DNA of 64,000 nt from NCBI RefSeq assembly GCF_011839805.1, contig NZ_VWPY01000004.1, positions 95,052 through 159,051 on the forward strand. Direction: 5' to 3'. This DNA is from Kineococcus rubinsiae. Its GTDB lineage: Bacteria > Actinomycetota > Actinomycetes > Actinomycetales > Kineococcaceae. Shown piece after piece: positions 8,192 through 17,856 of the stretch. The number at the start of each line of letters is the position of its first letter. Positions within the stretch are counted from its first letter, which is position 1. A program made the translations under genes and the position numbers. The notes beneath the pieces are model-generated. The model searched no databases. It was given only the letters and a program-made list of their open reading frames with translations, and had not been told where the DNA came from.

Positions 8192-9207
8192 TGAGCACTC
8201 CCACCGCGATGCGGACCGGCGGCTCGCCGGCCGGTACCCCGGGTCCGCACTCCCACCGCCTGGACGTCGTGCGCTCCTACGCCACGGTGCTGGGCATGCT
8301 CGTGGCGCTGGCCGTCATCGCCGTGGCCCGGCCGTTGTTCATCGACCCGCGCAACCTCGCCGCGGTCGCCGTGGACGCCACCGTGCTGGTCGTCCTCGCC
8401 GTCGGGCTGAGCGTGCTGATGGCCATGAAGGGTCTCGACCTCTCCCTCGCCGCGACCGCCGACCTCGCGGGCTACCTGGCGGCCCGCGCCCTGCTGCAGG
8501 GAGAAGGTGCGCTGACCGCCGTCCTGATCGCCCTCGCCGTCGGCCTGGTCGTGGGCGTCGTCAACGGCCTGCTGTCCGGGTACCTCGGGGTCCCGGCCAT
8601 CGTCGCCACGCTCGGGCTGAACCTGGTGCTCACCGCCCTCGCTCTCGTCGTCTCGGACAACGGCACGCCGCAGCAGCTGTTCACCGCGCCGATCGATCTC
8701 GTCAAGCCGTTCCTCGTCTTCGGCTCCGACTCGTGGGGACCGGTGCGGCTGCTCCTGCTGGCGGCCCTCCTCGTCGTAGCCCTGGCCTGGTTCGCGACGA
8801 CCCGCACCACGTGGGGCCGGCGAGTCGACCTCGTCGACAGCAGCGCTCGTGCGGCGAGGCTGGCCGGGATCGGGGTCCGCTCGACCTTCGCCTCGGGCTT
8901 CGTGGTGTGCAGTCTGCTGGCCGCGGGCGGAGGGCTGATGCTCACCGCGCGCACCGGACTCGCCGTCCCCGGTTCAGCGCAGCCGTTCCTCCTCGACGCC
9001 TTCACCGCCGTCTACCTCGGCGCGACGGCCTCACCCCGCGGTCGCATCACCGTCCTCTGGACGGTCGTCGGCGCAGTCTTCGTCACCCTCCTCGCCAACG
9101 GGCTGGTGCTGCTGGGCCTCGGCGCCCCGTGGCGCTACGGCCTCAACGGCGGCCTCATCCTGCTCGCCCTCGCCCTCGGCGTGCTGCGTCGGCGCAGCAG
9201 CCGCTGA
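8191..9207 (+). CDS. Sugar ABC transporter permease (RbsC/BPD_transp_2 family)
   Basis: 338-aa inner-membrane permease with about eight to ten hydrophobic segments. It has the family hallmark KGLDLSLAATADLAG followed by NGLLSGYLGVPAIVATLGLN. It is a partner, not a duplicate, of the permease domain fused to the ATPase, so the transporter presumably has two different membrane subunits, as in LsrC/LsrD. The start codon is shared with the stop of the fusion gene. The SorC-family regulator plus two permeases resembles Lsr-type layouts, but no LsrK or LsrF/G homologue is present, so the ligand is left open. Confidence 0.85.
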   Translation: MSTPTAMRTGGSPAGTPGPHSHRLDVVRSYATVLGMLVALAVIAVARPLFIDPRNLAAVAVDATVLVVLAVGLSVLMAMKGLDLSLAATADLAGYLAARALLQGEGALTAVLIALAVGLVVGVVNGLLSGYLGVPAIVATLGLNLVLTALALVVSDNGTPQQLFTAPIDLVKPFLVFGSDSWGPVRLLLLAALLVVALAWFATTRTTWGRRVDLVDSSARAARLAGIGVRSTFASGFVVCSLLAAGGGLMLTARTGLAVPGSAQPFLLDAFTAVYLGATASPRGRITVLWTVVGAVFVTLLANGLVLLGLGAPWRYGLNGGLILLALALGVLRRRSSR

Positions 9208-9232
9208 CCACCTCCCCCTGGAAGGACCCACG

Positions 9233-9955
9233 ATGGTCACCACGATGGACGCCCACAACCACATCGGCTTCCGCCACGGCGCGAGCCAGACAGGTGAGGA
9301 ACTGCTGCAGCGCATGGACGCTGCCGGCGTCGACCGCGCCTGCGCCTTCCCCTTCGTCGAAGGGGTCTTCGACAACGACGACGTCGACCGTGCCCGCGCC
9401 GCCGCACCCGACCGCATCGTCCCGTTCCTCGCGGTGAACCCGTGGCAGCGGGAGGAAGCGGTGGCCGAAGTGCACCGACGAGCCGACAAGGGCTACCGGG
9501 GCGTCAAGATGCACCCGACCATCCACGGTTACCACCTCTCCGACCTCGGCCTCGTCGGCCCCGTGCTCGAGGCCATCCGCGAGCGCGAGCTGGTCGTGAT
9601 CTGCCACGGAGCCTCGGACCTGTACAACGCCCCGCCGGAGTTCGCCCGCATCTGCCGTGCCTACCCCGAGGTCCCGTTCCTGATGGCCCACAGCGGCACC
9701 TTCTGGTCGCACGACCAGGCCGTGGAGGTGGCTGCCGAGACGCCGAACCTCTACCTGGAGACCGCGCGCGTGCCGATCTTCGAGGTGGCCAGCTCGATCC
9801 GGAGCCTCGGACCCGAGAAGGTCGTCTGGGGCACCGATTCGCCCTTCGTCGACTACACCTTCGAGTTCGAGAAGATGGAACGGGCTGCGGGCTCCGAGGA
9901 CGCGCGCCAGCTGGTCTGCGGCGGGAACTTGGCGCGCCTGCTCGGGATGGACTGA
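9233..9955 (+). CDS. Amidohydrolase-2 family metal-dependent hydrolase
   Basis: 240-aa TIM-barrel hydrolase of the amidohydrolase_2 superfamily (ACMSD/4-sulfomuconolactonase relatives). The first metal-binding motif DAHNHIGF is at the N-terminus. It continues with GYRGVKMHPTIHGY, ICHGAS, MAHSG and WGTDSPF, which supply the later His and the catalytic Asp. At 240 aa it is somewhat short for the family. It is the last gene of the SorC/ABC operon, 25 nt after the permease, so it probably hydrolyses the imported compound or a product of it. In-frame ATGs at 9233 and 9245 are both possible starts. Confidence 0.78.
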   Translation: MVTTMDAHNHIGFRHGASQTGEELLQRMDAAGVDRACAFPFVEGVFDNDDVDRARAAAPDRIVPFLAVNPWQREEAVAEVHRRADKGYRGVKMHPTIHGYHLSDLGLVGPVLEAIRERELVVICHGASDLYNAPPEFARICRAYPEVPFLMAHSGTFWSHDQAVEVAAETPNLYLETARVPIFEVASSIRSLGPEKVVWGTDSPFVDYTFEFEKMERAAGSEDARQLVCGGNLARLLGMD

Positions 9956-9991
9956 CGCCCCAGGGAGAGGTGACGACGAGGCCAGCTGTTC

Positions 9992-10030
9992 ACAAGAAGT
10001 CTTGTACAACGGCTCTTGTGGACCTAGCCT
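9992..10030 (+). promoter_or_regulatory. Tandem 14-bp operators overlapping a leaderless promoter
   Basis: Two adjacent 14-mers, ACAAGAAGTCTTGT (9992-10005) and ACAACGGCTCTTGT (10006-10019), form a direct repeat. The first is an ACAAGA/TCTTGT inverted repeat with a 2-nt spacer. They overlap a -35 TTGTAC (10002-10007), with TAGCCT (10025-10030) 17 nt downstream. Initiation about 7 nt later would coincide with the GTG at 10037, giving a leaderless mRNA. Occupancy by the ArsR-like product would block the promoter. Confidence 0.6.
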
Positions 10031-10036
10031 CGACGC

Positions 10037-10627
10037 GTGGACGACTCCCGCGCCGTGCGCCTGACCGACCCCGCCGTCATGCGGGTGCTCGCGCACCCGA
10101 CCCGGCTCACGCTGCTCGGGGAGCTGCGCAGCGAGGGGCCGGCGACGGTGGGCGGGCTCAGCCGGGTGCTCGACGAGGCCCCCGGTTCCGTCAGCTACCA
10201 CCTGGGCCGCCTCGTGGACGCGGGCCTGGTCGAGGAGGCCCCCGACCTGGCGCGCGACCGGCGCGAGCGGTGGTGGCGCGCGGTGCACCAGCTGACGACC
10301 GTGTCCCCCACCGATTCCCTCGACGACCCCGAGCGGCACGCGGCCTCCACGGCGCTGCGCCGGGAGTTCGCCCGCCGCCACGCGGCCGTCCTGCAGGAGC
10401 ACCTCGACGCCGAGGCGTCGCTGCCCCGCGAGCTCGTGGCGGCCCTGACGACGGGTGACCGGCAGCTGCGCCTGACCACCACCGAGCTGCGCGAGCTCAG
10501 CGACGAGCTCGAGGCCCTCGTCGACCGGTGGCAGGCGCGCTCGGACGCGCTGTCCGCCGACGGCGAGCGCCCCGGCACCCACCGCGTCGCGCTGGTCTAC
10601 GCGGCCGTGCCCCGGGTCCCGCGGTGA
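10037..10627 (+). CDS. ArsR-like winged-helix transcriptional regulator
   Basis: 196-aa regulator with an N-terminal winged helix (residues about 8-75: VMRVLAHPTRLTLLGEL, GSVSYHLGRLVDAGLVEEAP). The C-terminal half is charged and helical (about residues 110-180) and probably dimerises. The family usually represses an adjacent transporter and is released by a small ligand. Its stop overlaps the GTG of the MFS gene (GTGA), so the pair is translationally coupled. Tandem operator-like repeats sit in its promoter. No metal-binding cysteines are seen, so it is not a typical metal sensor. Confidence 0.82.
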   Translation: MDDSRAVRLTDPAVMRVLAHPTRLTLLGELRSEGPATVGGLSRVLDEAPGSVSYHLGRLVDAGLVEEAPDLARDRRERWWRAVHQLTTVSPTDSLDDPERHAASTALRREFARRHAAVLQEHLDAEASLPRELVAALTTGDRQLRLTTTELRELSDELEALVDRWQARSDALSADGERPGTHRVALVYAAVPRVPR

Positions 10628-11898
10628 CGCCCGCGTGGCGGCTGCGGTGGCTGCTCCTGGCCCACACGGTCAGCGCGACGGGCAACACGGCCACGTTCAT
10701 CGCCCTGCCGCTGTACGTCTACGCGAGCACGGGCAGCGCCGCTCTGCTGGGTGTCCTGGGCGCCGCGGCAGTCGCGCCCGTCGTGGTGGGCGGAGTGTTC
10801 GGCGGCGTCCTCGTCGACCGCTTCGGCTACCGGCGCACCAGCGTGGTCTCCGACGCGGTCGGCGCCGTCACGATCGGCGCGGTCCCCCTGCTGGCGGCCA
10901 CGACCGGACTGCCGTTCGCGGGGCTGATCGCGCTCGTCGTCGCGACCGGGCTGCTGGACACCCCGGGGCAGGCGGCCCGCCACGCCATGCTCCCCGAGCT
11001 CGCCGCCGACGCCGGAGCGCCGCTGGAGCGGGCGACCGGCTGGATGGACGCGGCCGAGCGGGCCGCGCGACTGCTGGGCGCGCCCGCGGCGGGCGGGCTC
11101 GTCGCGGCCGTCGGGGCCCCCGTGGTCCTCGTGCTGGACGCGGCCACCTTCGTCGTCGCGGCGCTCCTCGTCGCCGCCGCCGTCCCCGCCGTCCGAGCGA
11201 CCGCCGCCGGAGCGACCGCCGTCGCGCGCACCCCGGCCCCGGCCGGCGGCGGGTGGCGCGGCTACCGGCGCGACCTCGCCGAGGGCCTGGCCTTCGTGCG
11301 CCAGGACCGGCTGCTGCGCGCGATCGTCGGGATGGTCCTGCTCACCAACGCCTTCGACGCGGCGTGGAGCAGCGTCGTGCTGCCCCTGCACGCCGCCCGC
11401 CACCTGGGCGGCGGCACGGCCCTGGGCCTGCTCGTCGCGGCGTTCGGCGGGGGCGCCGTCGTCGGCGCGGTCGTCTTCGGCGCCGTCGGCGCACGGTTCT
11501 CCCGCCGCACGGTGTTCGGGGTCGCCTTCCTCCTCGCGGGCGGCCCGCGGTTCCTCGTGCTGGCGACCTCGCCCTCCCTGGGCGTGCTGCTGCTGGTGCT
11601 CGCCCTCGCCGGGGTGGCCGCCGGGGCGCTGAACCCGATCCTCGGCGCGGCCCAGCTGCAGCGGGTGCCGGCCGCGGCGCGCGCCCGCGTCGGCGGGGTG
11701 GTCGGAGCCGGTGCGTGGGCCGGGATGCCGCTGGGCACCCTGGTGGCCGGGTTCTGGCTGGAGCGCGGGTCGCTGACGGCGCTGCTGCTCGTCCTGGGCG
11801 GCGCCTACCTGCTGGTGACCCTGCTGCCCTTCGTCGCGCCGGCCTGGCGCGAGCTCGACCGCGTCCCCGCGGCACCGGCGGCGCTGCAGCAGGGCTGA
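10624..11898 (+). CDS. Major facilitator superfamily exporter
   Basis: 424-aa polytopic protein with about 12 hydrophobic segments, from the GTG that overlaps the regulator stop. The first loop holds GVLVDRFGYRRTSVVSDA, the MFS loop 2-3 motif. The second half has an equivalent ARFSRRTVFG segment. The combination with an ArsR-type regulator is a common drug or metabolite efflux arrangement. The N-terminal helix AHTVSATGNTATFIALPLYVY places it with the DHA3-like macrolide-efflux branch. The exported compound is unknown. Confidence 0.85.
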   Translation: MTPAWRLRWLLLAHTVSATGNTATFIALPLYVYASTGSAALLGVLGAAAVAPVVVGGVFGGVLVDRFGYRRTSVVSDAVGAVTIGAVPLLAATTGLPFAGLIALVVATGLLDTPGQAARHAMLPELAADAGAPLERATGWMDAAERAARLLGAPAAGGLVAAVGAPVVLVLDAATFVVAALLVAAAVPAVRATAAGATAVARTPAPAGGGWRGYRRDLAEGLAFVRQDRLLRAIVGMVLLTNAFDAAWSSVVLPLHAARHLGGGTALGLLVAAFGGGAVVGAVVFGAVGARFSRRTVFGVAFLLAGGPRFLVLATSPSLGVLLLVLALAGVAAGALNPILGAAQLQRVPAAARARVGGVVGAGAWAGMPLGTLVAGFWLERGSLTALLLVLGGAYLLVTLLPFVAPAWRELDRVPAAPAALQQG

Positions 11899-11965
11899 GG
11901 CGCCGGGCCCGGGGCGGCCGGGCGGGCCCCCGCGTGCGAGGGTCGGCACGTCGGAGGGAGGGGCC

Positions 11966-12595
11966 GTGCTGGAGCACCTGGACCAGCTGGCCCTCGCGCA
12001 CGCGGGGGCCTCGTGGGTCGTCCTCGTCGTGCTGGCGCTCGCCGCGCTCGACGCGTTCCTCCCGCCCCTGCCGAGCGAGTCCGTCGTCATCGCGCTGGCC
12101 GCCGTCTCCGGCTCCCTGGGCCGCCCGGACCTCCTGCTGCTCGGCGCGTGCGCGGCCGTGGGCGCCTGGGTCGGCGACAACCTCACCTACACCCTGGGCC
12201 GGCACTCCCCGCTGCGGCGCTGGACGGCCCGCTCCCCCCGCCTCGCGCGCGCCTTCGCCCGGGCGGGCCGAGAGCTGGAGCGCCGGGGACCCCTGGCCAT
12301 CCTGGCCGCCCGCTACGTCCCGATCGGCCGGACCGCCGTGAACCTCACCGCCGGGGCGGTCGCCTTCCCCCGCGGCCGCTTCGCGAGCCTGTCGGCGCTC
12401 GCGGCCGTGAGCTGGGCGACGTACGCCGTGCTCATCGGCACCGTCGCCGGCCGGTGGTTGCGGGGGCGGCCGCTCCTGGGGTCCGCGGTGGGCATCGTCG
12501 TGGCCCTCGCCCTGGGCTTCGCCGTCGAGCGGTTCCTCGAGCGCGTCGTGCGGCCGCGGCGCCGCCCGGCCGACGAGGGGGCGGAACCGCTCTGA
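11966..12595 (+). CDS. DedA-family membrane protein
   Basis: 209-aa inner-membrane protein of the DedA/SNARE-associated family, thought to move or flip phospholipid carriers and needed for envelope homeostasis. The GTG start follows GGAGGGAG. Family features visible are the re-entrant loop FLPPLPSESVVIAL, the GDNLTYTLGRHS segment and the conserved RYVPIGRTAVNLTAGA arginine motif around residues 113-128, followed by terminal helices. It is a stand-alone gene between the MFS exporter and a chemoreceptor. Confidence 0.87.
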   Translation: MLEHLDQLALAHAGASWVVLVVLALAALDAFLPPLPSESVVIALAAVSGSLGRPDLLLLGACAAVGAWVGDNLTYTLGRHSPLRRWTARSPRLARAFARAGRELERRGPLAILAARYVPIGRTAVNLTAGAVAFPRGRFASLSALAAVSWATYAVLIGTVAGRWLRGRPLLGSAVGIVVALALGFAVERFLERVVRPRRRPADEGAEPL

Positions 12596-12609
12596 TCGTC
12601 GCCGCACCC

Positions 12610-12617
12610 GCCGATGG
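12610..12617 (+). promoter_or_regulatory. Possible flagellar-sigma (-10) box upstream of the MCP-PilZ gene
   Basis: GCCGATGG matches the GCCGATAA -10 element of FliA/WhiG sigma factors at six of eight positions. It lies 57 nt before the preferred start of a chemoreceptor. The -35 position (TCTG) is poor. The same octamer precedes the second chemoreceptor at 27992. Confidence 0.35.
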
Positions 12618-12673
12618 GGAGGGCCACGGTGCACCAGCGCGCCGCCGCCGAAGGTCCGGGAAGGCACCAGCAC

Positions 12674-14734
12674 ATGAGCGTCGCGACGCACCAGACCGGG
12701 ACCGTGGCGCCTCCGCGGGCCCTGCGCCCGGTGCTCTCCCTCAGCGACCGCCTGCGGACCGGGCCGCGCCTCGCCGTCCTCGCCGCGCTGCTGCTGCTGC
12801 CGGGGCTGCTGGCGACCGGGTCCTTCACGGTCGAGGTCGGCGGTGAGCTGGCGGCCACCCGCGCGGAGCTCGCCGGGCAGGAGGTCCTGGACCCCGCGCT
12901 GCGGGCGATGACCGCCGCGGCCCGCGGCGAGGCCGTGGACCTCACGGCCGTGCGCGCCGGGGTCGCCGCGCAGCCGGGCCTGGAGCTCGACGAGGCCGTC
13001 GCCACCCTCACCGCCGCCACCACCGGCTCGGCGAGCGCGCTGCAGCGGACGCAGGCGCTGGGCGCCTTCGCGACCGAGGTGGCCAACGCGTCGCGGCTGA
13101 TCCTCGACCCCGACCTCGACTCCTACTACGTCATGGACGCCGAGGTCGTGCAGGTCCCGCACCTGCTCGTGGCCGCGGCCGCCGCCGCGGACGCCGACCC
13201 CACGGCGCGCGCCGTGCAGGCCGCCGCGCTGGCGGGGGCCGCGCAGGCGCTGACCGCCGACGTGCAGACCGCCCGCCGGGCCACGGACGCCGGTGACCTG
13301 ACCGACGGTGAACTGGCCGCCCTCGACCGCCTGGCGGCCGTCGCCGCGGTCGCGACGGCGAGCGCGACGCAGCTCACCACCGCACCCGCGGACACCGCCA
13401 CCACCGCCACCACCGCGGCCACCGCGCCCGTGGTCGCGGCCGCCGAGGCCGCCCTCCCCGGCGCCTCCGAGGCGCTGGAGTCCCTGCTGCGGGCCCGCGA
13501 GGACGAGCTGGTCACCCGCCGCGACGTCGTCCTGGCCGTGGCCGGGGCCGGCTTCCTGCTCGCCACGTGGACGGCCGTCGGGATCGGGTGGCGCACGCGC
13601 CGCGACGTCGGGGCGACCGTCGCGGCCGTCGCGGCCCTCGCCGACGGCGAGCTCACCGAGCGCCCGCTGCCCGCGGGCCGCGACGAGTTCGGCGACATCG
13701 CCCGGTCCCTCACCACCGCCCGGCTGACGCTCCTGCACCAGCGGGAGGCGCTCCGCGAGGCGCACGAGGAGCGCGAGCTGCAGCTGCAGCAGGGCTTCGA
13801 GCACCAGCGCACGTCCGAGCGGCACACCCGCGAGCGCGCGCAGGCGATCATCGACGAGAGCGCCGCCACCGTCCTGGCCGAGCTGAGCGCGCTGGGCGAG
13901 CACGTCGAGGCCGTACGCACTTGCGCCCGCTCGATCGAGGCGCGGGTCGCCACGACCGAGGCGGTCACCCGCAGCGTCAGCGCGGAGACGGCCGACGCGG
14001 ACGCCGGTGCCGTCGCCCTGGGCACGAGCCTCGCCGAGGTCGGCGGGATGGCCCAGCTCATCGCCGGCGTCGCCGGGCAGACCAAGCTGCTGGCCCTCAA
14101 CGCGACCATCGAGGCGGCGCGGGCCGCCGAGGCGGGCGCGGGCTTCGGCGTCGTCGCGGACGAGGTCAAGATGCTCGCCGCGACGACCGCCAGCTCCACG
14201 GGCACCATCACCACGACCCTCGCGGCGCTGGACGCCGACGCCGCGCGCGTCGGGCGGGCCATCAGCAAGGTCGGCACGGACATCGGCCTGCTCGACGAGG
14301 CCACGGCCGCGCTCAGCGGGGTCGCCGTCGAGCAGTACGCCCTGGTGGACACGCTGCACGCGGCGCTGGGCACGACCATCACGCGGGTGCAGGAGCTGGC
14401 CTCGCTCGGCGACCGCCTGGAGCGGCGCACGGCCGAGCGGCGCCCGGTCGCGGGGCGCGTCACCTTCAAGGTGGGCTCGACCCGCGTGGACGCCACGCTC
14501 GCCGACCTCAGCGTCAGCGGCCTGCGCTGCCTGCTGCCGGGCGCGACCGAGCTGCGGCCCGGGGCGACCGGGGACCTGCGGGTCGTCATCGGCACGCAGG
14601 AGGTCCTGGCGCCCGGGTCCGTCACCCGCTACCGCGACGGCGGCGGCGGCGGCGCGGAGCTGGGCATCGCCTTCGGCCGCGTCGCCCCCGCCGTGCAGGC
14701 CGTCATCGACGCCCTGGTGCACGGCGGCGCCTGA
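12674..14734 (+). CDS. Methyl-accepting chemotaxis protein with a C-terminal PilZ domain
   Basis: 686 aa from the ATG at 12674, which has GGGAAGG 9 nt upstream; an upstream in-frame ATG at 12614 has no such signal. TM1 is at about residues 33-50. A helical extracytoplasmic region rich in Ala/Thr follows, and TM2 is near 285-303. A HAMP-like linker comes next, then a coiled-coil signalling domain with the hairpin tip [20 protein letters not shown] near 470-490. From about residue 585 a PilZ-like domain follows: an arginine cluster (RTAERRP) and then DLSVSG, matching the RxxxR and D/NxSxxG c-di-GMP signature. This would let the second messenger modulate the receptor. Confidence 0.85.
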   Translation: MSVATHQTGTVAPPRALRPVLSLSDRLRTGPRLAVLAALLLLPGLLATGSFTVEVGGELAATRAELAGQEVLDPALRAMTAAARGEAVDLTAVRAGVAAQPGLELDEAVATLTAATTGSASALQRTQALGAFATEVANASRLILDPDLDSYYVMDAEVVQVPHLLVAAAAAADADPTARAVQAAALAGAAQALTADVQTARRATDAGDLTDGELAALDRLAAVAAVATASATQLTTAPADTATTATTAATAPVVAAAEAALPGASEALESLLRAREDELVTRRDVVLAVAGAGFLLATWTAVGIGWRTRRDVGATVAAVAALADGELTERPLPAGRDEFGDIARSLTTARLTLLHQREALREAHEERELQLQQGFEHQRTSERHTRERAQAIIDESAATVLAELSALGEHVEAVRTCARSIEARVATTEAVTRSVSAETADADAGAVALGTSLAEVGGMAQLIAGVAGQTKLLALNATIEAARAAEAGAGFGVVADEVKMLAATTASSTGTITTTLAALDADAARVGRAISKVGTDIGLLDEATAALSGVAVEQYALVDTLHAALGTTITRVQELASLGDRLERRTAERRPVAGRVTFKVGSTRVDATLADLSVSGLRCLLPGATELRPGATGDLRVVIGTQEVLAPGSVTRYRDGGGGGAELGIAFGRVAPAVQAVIDALVHGGA

Positions 14735-14744
14735 CGCCCGCCCG

Positions 14745-14770
14745 CCGCCGGTGGTCGGGACCACCGGCGG
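14745..14770. terminator. Bidirectional hairpin between the MCP gene and gatB
   Basis: CCGCCGGTGGT (14745-14755) and its perfect complement (14760-14770) with a CGGG loop, placed between two convergent genes. No T tract. Confidence 0.7.
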
Positions 14771-14791
14771 CCGGGACGTGCGCGCGCAGCG

Positions 14792-16318
14792 TCAGCTGCC
14801 GACGCGCTCCAGGACCAGCTCGCGCACGCGGGCCGCGTCCGCCTTGCCGCGCATGTCCTTCATGACCGCACCGATGAGGGCGCCGGCGGCCTGCACCTTG
14901 CCCGCGCGGATCTTGTCGGCCACGTCGGGGTTCGCGGCGACCGCGGCGTCCACGGCCGCGATGAGCGCGGACTCGTCGGAGACCATCGCCAGGTTCCGGG
15001 ACGCGACCACCTCGGTCGGCGACCCCTCCCCCGCCAGGACACCCTCGAGCGCCTCGCGGGCCAGGCGGTCGGTGAGCGTGCCCGCGTCGACGAGGCCCTG
15101 CAGCTCCGCGACCTGCGCGGGCGTGACCGGCAGCGCCGAGAGGTCGGTGCCCTCGACGTTCGCGCGGCGCGCCAGCTCGCCCATCCACCACTTGCGGGCC
15201 GTCGCGGGCGAGGCGCCCGCGGCGACGGTGGCCTCGACGAGGTCCAGCGCACCCGCGTTGAGCACGTCGCGCATCTCCGGCTCGGAGAAGCCCCACTCGG
15301 TGGTCAGCCGGCGGCGGCGCTCGGCCGGGGGTTCCGGCAGCGTCGCGCGCAGCGACTCGACCCACGCCGGGTCGGGCTCGATCGGCACCAGGTCGGGTTC
15401 GGGGAAGTACCGGTAGTCCTCGGCGTCGGACTTCTCCCGGCCCGACGTCGTCAGGCCGGTGTCCTCGTGCCAGTGCCGGGTCTCCTGCACGACCTTCGCG
15501 CCCGACAGCAGCACGGCCGCGTGCCGGCCGACCTCGTAGCGCACGGCCCGCTCGACCGAGCGCAGCGAGTTCACGTTCTTGGTCTCCGAGCGCGTGCCCA
15601 GCGGGTCCTGCGGCGTCGGGCGCAGCGACAGGTTCACGTCGCAGCGCAGCGAGCCCTGCTCCATCTTCACGTCGGAGACGTCCAGGGCGCGCAGCAGGTC
15701 CCGCAGCGTCGCGACGTAGGCGCGGGCCACGTCGGGCACCCGGTCCCCCGCACCGGTCAGCGGGCGCGTCACGATCTCGATGAGCGGGATGCCCGCGCGG
15801 TTGTAGTCCACGAGGGAGTACTCCGCGCCGTGGATGCGGCCCGTGGAACCCCCGACGTGCAGGGACTTCCCGGTGTCCTCCTCCATGTGCGCGCGCTCGA
15901 TGTCGACGCGGTAGGTGAACGCCGGCTTCGTGCCGTCCTCGCTGGCCGGGACCTCGACGTCCAGGAACCCGTCGTGGGCGATCGGCTCGTCGTACTGCGA
16001 GGTCTGGAAGTTCTTCGGCATGTCCGGGTAGAAGTAGTTCTTCCGGGCGAAGCGGCAGTAGCTCGCGATCGAGCAGTTCAGCGCGAGGCCGATGCGGATC
16101 GCGGACTCCAGCGCCTTCGCGTTCAGCACCGGCAGCGCGCCCGGCAGGCCGAGCGAGACCGGGTCGACCTGGGTGTTCGGCTCGGCGCCGAACTCGGTCG
16201 GCGCACCCGAGAACATCTTCGTCGCCGTCGACAGCTCGACGTGCACCTCGAGTCCGAGCACCGGGTCGAACTGCGCGATGGCCTCGTCGTAGGGGATCGT
16301 CTGGTCCACGGCGCTCAT
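14792..16318 (-). CDS. gatB: Asp-tRNA(Asn)/Glu-tRNA(Gln) amidotransferase subunit B
   Basis: 508-aa subunit that binds the mischarged tRNA and phosphorylates/amidates its acyl group. N-terminal core motifs are [42 protein letters not shown] and [29 protein letters not shown] follows. The tail region (RKWWMGEL, then [24 protein letters not shown]) is the helical/YqeY-like tRNA-binding part. The ATG overlaps the gatA stop by 4 nt (ATGA). The reading frame is open far upstream inside gatA in another frame, but only the ATG at 16318 fits the family N-terminus. Confidence 0.96.
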   Translation of the reverse strand: MSAVDQTIPYDEAIAQFDPVLGLEVHVELSTATKMFSGAPTEFGAEPNTQVDPVSLGLPGALPVLNAKALESAIRIGLALNCSIASYCRFARKNYFYPDMPKNFQTSQYDEPIAHDGFLDVEVPASEDGTKPAFTYRVDIERAHMEEDTGKSLHVGGSTGRIHGAEYSLVDYNRAGIPLIEIVTRPLTGAGDRVPDVARAYVATLRDLLRALDVSDVKMEQGSLRCDVNLSLRPTPQDPLGTRSETKNVNSLRSVERAVRYEVGRHAAVLLSGAKVVQETRHWHEDTGLTTSGREKSDAEDYRYFPEPDLVPIEPDPAWVESLRATLPEPPAERRRRLTTEWGFSEPEMRDVLNAGALDLVEATVAAGASPATARKWWMGELARRANVEGTDLSALPVTPAQVAELQGLVDAGTLTDRLAREALEGVLAGEGSPTEVVASRNLAMVSDESALIAAVDAAVAANPDVADKIRAGKVQAAGALIGAVMKDMRGKADAARVRELVLERVGS

Positions 16319-17856
16319 GCCGTCGCTCCCTTCCACTCGGGGACCCGCGCGAGCAGGGGTCCGCCCCACTGCGCGGTCAAGCGCGCCTCGACGGCCGCCC
16401 CGACCCGGTACAGCCGGTCGTCGGCCTGCTGCGGCGCGAGGACCTGCAGGCCGACGGGCAGGCCGTCGTCGGACAGGCCCGCGGGCAGCGACATGCCGGG
16501 GATCCCCGCGAGGTTCGCGGGGATCGTCGCGACGTCGCCGGCGTACATCGCCAGCGGGTCGTCGAGCTTCTCCCCCAGCCGGTACGCCGTGGTCGGCGCG
16601 GTGGGCGAGACGAGGACGTCGACCTGGCCGAAGGCCCGCGCGAAGTCGCGCTGCACCAGGGTGCGGACCTTCTGGGCGCTGCCGTAGTAGGCGTCGTAGT
16701 AGCCCGCCGAGAGGGCGTAGGTGCCGAGGATGATGCGGCGCTTGGCCTCGTCGCCGAACCCGGCGGCGCGGGTGGCGCGCATGACCTGCTCGGCCGTCAC
16801 GTGCTCGCCCTCGGGCGTGACCCGCAGGCCGTAGCGCATGCCGTCGAACTTGGCGAGGTTGCTCGACGCCTCGCTCGGCAGGATCAGGTAGTACGCGGCC
16901 AGCGCGTGCACGAGGTTCGGCAGGCTGAGCTCGACGACCTCGGCCCCGGCCTCGCGCATCAGCGCGACGGCCTCGGTGAAGCGCGCCGTGACGCCCGCCT
17001 CGTAGCCCTCGCCGGAGAGCTCGGTGACGACCCCGACGCGGACGCCGGTCAGGTCGCCCGAGGCGCCCTGGCGCGCGGCGCCCACGACGTCGGGGACGTC
17101 GGCGGGGATCGAGGTCGAGTCGTACGGGTCGTGGCCCGCGATGACGGCGTGCAGCAGGGCGGTGTCCAAGACGGTGCGCGCGCACGGCCCGGCCTGGTCC
17201 AGGGAGCTCGCGAGCGCGACGAGGCCGTAGCGCGAGACGCCGCCGTAGGTGGGCTTGACGCCGACCGTGCCGGTGACGGCCGCGGGTTGGCGGATCGAGC
17301 CGCCCGTGTCGGAGCCGATGGTCAGCGGGGCCTCGAACGCGGCGAGCGCCGCGGCGGAACCGCCGCCGGACCCGCCGGGGATGCGGGTCGGGTCCCAGGG
17401 GTTGCGGGTGGGCCCGTAGGCGGAGTGCTCGGTGGTCGAGCCCATCGCGAACTCGTCCATGTTCGTCTTGCCGAGGACGACGAGCCCCGCGGCGTGCAGC
17501 TCGCGCACGACGGTCGCGTCGTACGGCGGGACCCAGCCCTGGAGCATGCGGGAGCCGCACGTGGTGGGCATGCCGCGCGTGGTCAGGACGTCCTTGACCC
17601 CGATCGGCACCCCGGCCAGGGCTCCGAGGACGGCGCCCTTCGCGCGGTCGGCGTCGATCTCGCGGGCGCGGGCCAGCGCGGACTCGGCGGCGACGTGCAG
17701 GAACGCGTGCACGCCCGTCTCGGCGGGGCCGTCGACGGCCGCGATGCGGTCGAGGTGGGCCTGGGTGACCTCCTCCGAGGACACGACCTTGGCGACGAGC
17801 GCCTCGGACAGCCGCGAGGCGTTCCAGTGCACCAGTTCGTTCACGCTGCTGCTCAC
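16315..17856 (-). CDS. gatA: Asp-tRNA(Asn)/Glu-tRNA(Gln) amidotransferase subunit A
   Basis: 513-aa amidase-signature enzyme that releases ammonia from glutamine for the transamidation. The Ser-cisSer-Lys triad is visible: catalytic Lys in [23 protein letters not shown], and the nucleophile Ser in [12 protein letters not shown]. The GTG start overlaps the gatC stop (GTGA) and the stop overlaps gatB, so the three subunits are translationally coupled. The presence of GatCAB implies indirect synthesis of Gln-tRNA and possibly Asn-tRNA. Confidence 0.96.
   Translation of the reverse strand: MSSSVNELVHWNASRLSEALVAKVVSSEEVTQAHLDRIAAVDGPAETGVHAFLHVAAESALARAREIDADRAKGAVLGALAGVPIGVKDVLTTRGMPTTCGSRMLQGWVPPYDATVVRELHAAGLVVLGKTNMDEFAMGSTTEHSAYGPTRNPWDPTRIPGGSGGGSAAALAAFEAPLTIGSDTGGSIRQPAAVTGTVGVKPTYGGVSRYGLVALASSLDQAGPCARTVLDTALLHAVIAGHDPYDSTSIPADVPDVVGAARQGASGDLTGVRVGVVTELSGEGYEAGVTARFTEAVALMREAGAEVVELSLPNLVHALAAYYLILPSEASSNLAKFDGMRYGLRVTPEGEHVTAEQVMRATRAAGFGDEAKRRIILGTYALSAGYYDAYYGSAQKVRTLVQRDFARAFGQVDVLVSPTAPTTAYRLGEKLDDPLAMYAGDVATIPANLAGIPGMSLPAGLSDDGLPVGLQVLAPQQADDRLYRVGAAVEARLTAQWGGPLLARVPEWKGATA

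Noticed and set aside
4518..9955. Assignment of the ABC operon as an Lsr (AI-2) system
   Set aside because: A SorC-family regulator, binding protein, ATPase and two permeases resemble Lsr, but LsrK, LsrF and LsrG are absent and an amidohydrolase is present instead, so the ligand cannot be named.
11342..14764. Very long open minus-strand frame (1140 codons) opposite MFS, DedA and MCP genes
   Set aside because: It spans three well-supported plus-strand genes in their antisense, is Arg/Gly/Pro-rich low complexity, and arises from high-GC third positions. The same applies to long antisense frames at 5543-8176, 26173-27930 and elsewhere.
16319..17560. N-terminal extension of GatB to 922 residues
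   Set aside because: The upstream part is an out-of-frame reading of gatA. The ATG at 16318 gives the normal GatB N-terminus and overlaps the gatA stop by four bases.
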